DNA from: Candidatus Woesearchaeota archaeon
GTDB taxonomy: Archaea; Nanobdellota; Nanobdellia; Woesearchaeales; DSVV01
Reading direction: 5' to 3'
Assembly (NCBI GenBank): GCA_016215305.1
Contig: JACRKI010000171.1
Location: forward strand, 1 to 8,504
Length of the DNA: 8,504 bases
The notes under the pieces: model-generated
Database searches by the model: none
Told to the model about the DNA's origin: nothing
The model's input: the letters and a program-made list of their open reading frames with translations, nothing else
Translations under genes and position numbers: made by a program
In this document: one piece after another, positions 6,786 through 8,504 of the stretch
Layout of the letters: each line of letters starts with the position of its first letter
How positions within the stretch are numbered: the stretch's first letter is position 1

Positions 6786-7240
6786 AAGCAAAACTACAAA
6801 CACTCGAGGTTTCTGCTATTGAACATGGCACTGTTTTAGATCATCTTCCCAGCGAGAAAGTCATGAAAATTGCCGGCATGCTTGGTTTTCACACGGATTG
6901 CTGTGTGACGATTGGATTAAACCTCACCAGCAAAAAACACCAAAAGAAAGGGATCATTAAAATCGCGGGAAGAGATTTGGAAGAAGCAGAACTTAACAAG
7001 ATCGCGATTCTCGCTCCCCATGTGACTGTGAACACCATTGAAGGATTTCTGGTGACAAAAAAGAAAAAAATAGTTTTACGAGGCATTGAACCAGACACGA
7101 TTAGATGTATGAATCCTAACTGCATCACCAATCATCAGAGTGTGATCACCAAATTCCACATTATTGAGAAAACACCATTAAAAATTCGCTGTTATTATTG
7201 CGAGCGATCAATGGAAGAGAAAGAGATTGAGTTTCTTTGA
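6782..7240 (+). CDS. pyrI: Aspartate carbamoyltransferase, regulatory chain
   Basis: 152 residues, normal for PyrI. The N-terminal allosteric domain carries the nucleotide-site signature IEHGTVLDHLP (13-23, with Asp20 and His21) and basic residues at Lys60 and 93-96 in the positions that bind CTP/ATP in the E. coli chain. The C-terminal zinc domain has the four cysteines Cys109, Cys114, Cys137 and Cys140 (CMNPNC and CYYC) that hold the zinc and contact PyrB. It should form dimers that link PyrB trimers into a regulated dodecamer, with feedback control of the pathway by nucleotides. The start overlaps the pyrB stop (ATGA), so the pair is one operon in the common archaeal order. Nothing appears damaged. 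No clear T-rich terminator follows. Confidence 0.97.
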   Translation: MKAKLQTLEVSAIEHGTVLDHLPSEKVMKIAGMLGFHTDCCVTIGLNLTSKKHQKKGIIKIAGRDLEEAELNKIAILAPHVTVNTIEGFLVTKKKKIVLRGIEPDTIRCMNPNCITNHQSVITKFHIIEKTPLKIRCYYCERSMEEKEIEFL

Positions 7241-7273
7241 TTGTATTTTGAAATGTACTTGAGAGAAAGTTAA

Positions 7274-7648
7274 TTTAAAACAGTTTCAACTGCATTCCTT
7301 TGGAAGGACTTGCTTCCAATTCTCGAAGTCTACTATCCATCGTCTGGCTCAGCGGTGTTCGATGGTGTTGTATTCGATGCAGGGTCGCAAGTAGATTACG
7401 TTCGCAAGACTTCTTTCAGCCTCGCAAGTACAATGTACCTCGCATTTGTTTGGGAATGTGGAACTGCCACTTTTTACTATAGTACGGATGGAAGCTCTTG
7501 GTCTGCTGTCGAAAGTTCGATTTCTACTACTTCATTCTCGGCATCAACAGGCAATCTCTACCTATCAATGTGGAATCCAGACTACTACTCTGTGTATACG
7601 TCCTCAACGGCGAGTAAGGTCTACGTGGACAGAGCTATGGTACAATGA
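7274..7648 (+). pseudogene. Orphan beta-rich ORF fragment, probably the C-terminal domain of a surface or viral protein
   Basis: The frame is open from 7274 (after TAA 7271-7273) to TGA 7646-7648. It has no in-frame ATG before its middle; the first near-start codon is TTG 7310, with no Shine-Dalgarno. The translation looks genuinely protein-like: SSGSAVFDGVVFDAGSQ, then SLASTMYLAFVWECG, FYYSTDGSSWSAV, NLYLSMWNPDYYSVY, ending KVYVDRAMVQ. Aromatic/Ser/Thr-rich strands ending in a VYVDR-type strand recall jelly-roll or concanavalin-like domains found at the C-terminus of adhesins, glycoside hydrolases and phage fibres. I cannot name the family. G+C is about 48% over 7321-7740 by hand count, clearly above the PIN gene next door (about one third). 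A truncated, transferred gene end is the best reading; an intact small gene with a TTG start is less likely. Confidence 0.45.
7300..7319 (+). repeat. Short perfect hairpin at the left side of the insert-like segment
   Basis: TTGGAAG (7300-7306) and CTTCCAA (7313-7319) pair around a six-base loop. With the hairpins at 7652-7757 it brackets the orphan ORF, as subterminal hairpins do in IS200/IS605-type elements, but no transposase is present. Confidence 0.35.
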
Positions 7649-7651
7649 AAT

Positions 7652-7757
7652 AGACTCAAAGTCTGCTGTGCCAGTGGGCGGGGGGATGAACGCCCACGTA
7701 AAAACCCTTCCCGACGGAAGGTATGGGCTCTGTCAATACTATAGTACAGGATTGACA
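7652..7757 (+). ncRNA. Candidate structured RNA: four consecutive perfect hairpins
   Basis: Four stems follow each other: AGACT-CAA-AGTCT (7652-7664); GTGGGCG with CGCCCAC around a 10-base G-rich loop (7674-7697); CCTTCC-CGAC-GGAAGG (7706-7721); and TGTCAAT with ATTGACA around 13 bases (7731-7757). The segment is over 50% G+C in an AT-rich setting and starts three bases after the orphan ORF stop. Possible identities are the right end of an IS200/IS605-type element (the omega-RNA region that follows or overlaps tnpB), another structured RNA, or a leader of the PIN gene. It does not fold like a tRNA. The assignment rests on hand-found stems only; no family was recognised. Confidence 0.45.
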
Positions 7758-7835
7758 AAGGTGAAAAAATGAACTTTTTCCAGCAAAAACAAGAAGACAT
7801 CAAAAGAATAACTAAAAAAATGTGCAATTCATTAA

Positions 7836-7845
7836 TTTTAAATAT
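7836..7845 (+). promoter_or_regulatory. TATA-like box for the PIN-domain gene
   Basis: TTTTAAATAT is centred about 27 bases before ATG 7868, the same geometry as at the other leaderless-looking genes of this window. Confidence 0.5.
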
Positions 7846-7867
7846 CATAAGTCTTCATCTTGGTACC

Positions 7868-8389
7868 ATGACCAAGAAACTCACTCTGTCTATTGAAACA
7901 TATTCCAAAGGAATGCGAAGGGTTGGTCTTGATTCAGGAATGCTCATCTGTTTAGTAGATAGCAAAGAGTTATTTTCAGAATATGCTCTTAAAATTGATG
8001 AAGAAGATGGATTACTTTTTACTCATGAGATTTGTGTTGAAGAAGCAGTTGAAGTTCTTTCTCGTGATTATAAATATGAGAATGCAAAAGAACAAATCGA
8101 TAAATTCCTAAAAGAAAGAAATATTTTTGTTATGAAAAGAGATAGGGGAAATTCAGATACAGTGCGATGGATGTTTCAAAAATGCAAAGAAGCAAAAATA
8201 GAATTTCATGCACCGGATTGTTTTATCATTGCAGATTTTTATAAAAATGGGATGAACAAAGTCTATTCCAACAATAATCACTTCCTAGACGCTTGTCGTT
8301 TGTTTGGAATAGACACATCAAAATTGAAAGCAACTGATAAAGAAATTGAATGGCAACTAAAGAAAATGTTCAAGAAGCATCATAAATAA
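7868..8389 (+). CDS. PIN-like domain protein, putative ribonuclease (toxin-like)
   Basis: 173 residues from ATG 7868, chosen because a TATA box sits 27 bases upstream and only a short leader precedes the first PIN strand. The fold reads in order: strand VGLDSGMLICLV with Asp22 (the LD-x-x-LI motif); helix ICVEEAVEVL with Glu58/59; HAPDCFIIADF with Asp117; then KVYSNNNHFLDACRLFGI, where the usual fourth acidic position of the TxDxDF motif is Asn and Asp141 lies a few residues on. By family knowledge it would be a Mg-dependent RNase, as in VapC-like toxins or RNA-processing factors. No antitoxin gene is visible immediately upstream. The frame is also open from ATG 7769, which has GGTGA at 7760-7764. 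That start would add 33 residues and would put translation directly after the hairpin array. Confidence 0.75.
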   Translation: MTKKLTLSIETYSKGMRRVGLDSGMLICLVDSKELFSEYALKIDEEDGLLFTHEICVEEAVEVLSRDYKYENAKEQIDKFLKERNIFVMKRDRGNSDTVRWMFQKCKEAKIEFHAPDCFIIADFYKNGMNKVYSNNNHFLDACRLFGIDTSKLKATDKEIEWQLKKMFKKHHK

Positions 8390-8504
8390 ATAAAGCATCT
8401 TCTTCATTTCCATTTGCCTTATCTAGTGCTTTTTTCCATTTCTCTTCTCTAAATTTTTCAAGAGCTTTTTCTGCTTTTTCTTTGCTCTCTTTAGGAATCA
8501 TAAC
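8370..8504 (-). CDS. C-terminal end of a convergent gene, Lys/Glu-rich (partial)
   Basis: The minus-strand frame is open from the window edge to TGA at 8372-8370. The visible residues are charged and helical (IPKESKEKAEKALEKFREEK, WKKALDKANGNEEDALFIYDAS). It overlaps the 3' end of the PIN gene by 20 bases. An ATG at 8501 could start a 43-residue protein, but more likely the gene continues outside the window. A small charged helical protein beside a PIN nuclease could be an antitoxin, but antitoxins normally lie upstream on the same strand, so this is not claimed. Confidence 0.5.
   Translation of the reverse strand, partial: VMIPKESKEKAEKALEKFREEKWKKALDKANGNEEDALFIYDAS

Noticed and set aside
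7475..7747. The 11-base palindrome-containing word TACTATAGTAC at 7475-7485 and again at 7737-7747
   Set aside because: It could be a direct repeat, since the second copy overlaps the loop of the last hairpin, but similarity does not extend clearly beyond the word, so chance or shared YYST coding is enough.
7310..7757. Diversity-generating retroelement target (variable C-terminus followed by a hairpin)
   Set aside because: No reverse transcriptase, no adenine-rich template copy and no recognisable C-type-lectin variable region are present in the window.
7446..7772. Open frame through the hairpin array ending QYYSTGLTKVKK, considered as a TnpB C-terminus
   Set aside because: No RuvC or zinc-finger motifs are present and the upstream part is a shadow of the orphan ORF, so no transposase can be claimed.
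1..8504. tRNA, rRNA or CRISPR array
   Set aside because: No cloverleaf with a T-loop consensus, no rRNA-like segment and no regularly spaced direct repeats were found on reading both strands.

Overview
The window looks like a piece of an archaeal chromosome, most plausibly from an uncultivated DPANN lineage such as Woesearchaeota or Pacearchaeota. The supporting signs are: a pyrB-pyrI pair of archaeal type joined by an ATGA overlap; AT-rich TATA boxes centred about 26-29 bases upstream of several start codons, which is the geometry of leaderless archaeal mRNAs; one gene with a GGTGAT Shine-Dalgarno; T-rich ends after genes; and surface proteins crowded with N-glycosylation sequons. The lineage is inferred from protein style and was not tested by any search.

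Layout. 1-699 is the 3' part of a cysteine-containing, probably extracellular protein. 723-1337 is a lipoprotein with a minimal Kazal protease-inhibitor domain. 1338-1674 is a gene-free stretch with a T-rich end and copy A of an intergenic block that recurs before pyrB. 1675-2355 is a multi-pass membrane protein of the MscS-related 'conserved TM helix' group. It converges on a minus-strand pair across a perfect 12-base inverted repeat. The pair is a large lamin-tail-domain surface protein (5504-3036) followed, with a 14-base overlap, by a small winged-helix-like protein (3049-2480). 5505-5852 is a divergent promoter region holding copy B of the block. 5853-7240 is pyrBI, encoding the catalytic and regulatory chains of aspartate carbamoyltransferase. 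7241-7867 holds an orphan beta-rich ORF with no good start, followed by a run of four hairpins (7652-7757) that looks like a structured RNA or a mobile-element end. 7868-8389 is a PIN-like nuclease. 8370-8504 is the C-terminal end of a convergent minus-strand gene.

How the parts fit. pyrBI is a conventional pyrimidine-biosynthesis operon. The rest is mostly envelope and accessory material: an inhibitor lipoprotein, a glycosylated surface protein coupled to a putative regulator, a membrane protein, and a possible toxin-like nuclease next to an insertion-like segment. No complete new defence or mobile system is visible. The most unusual signals are the two related blocks in front of the membrane-protein gene and pyrB, each with an open small frame running into the next gene's promoter, and the hairpin array between pyrI and the PIN gene.
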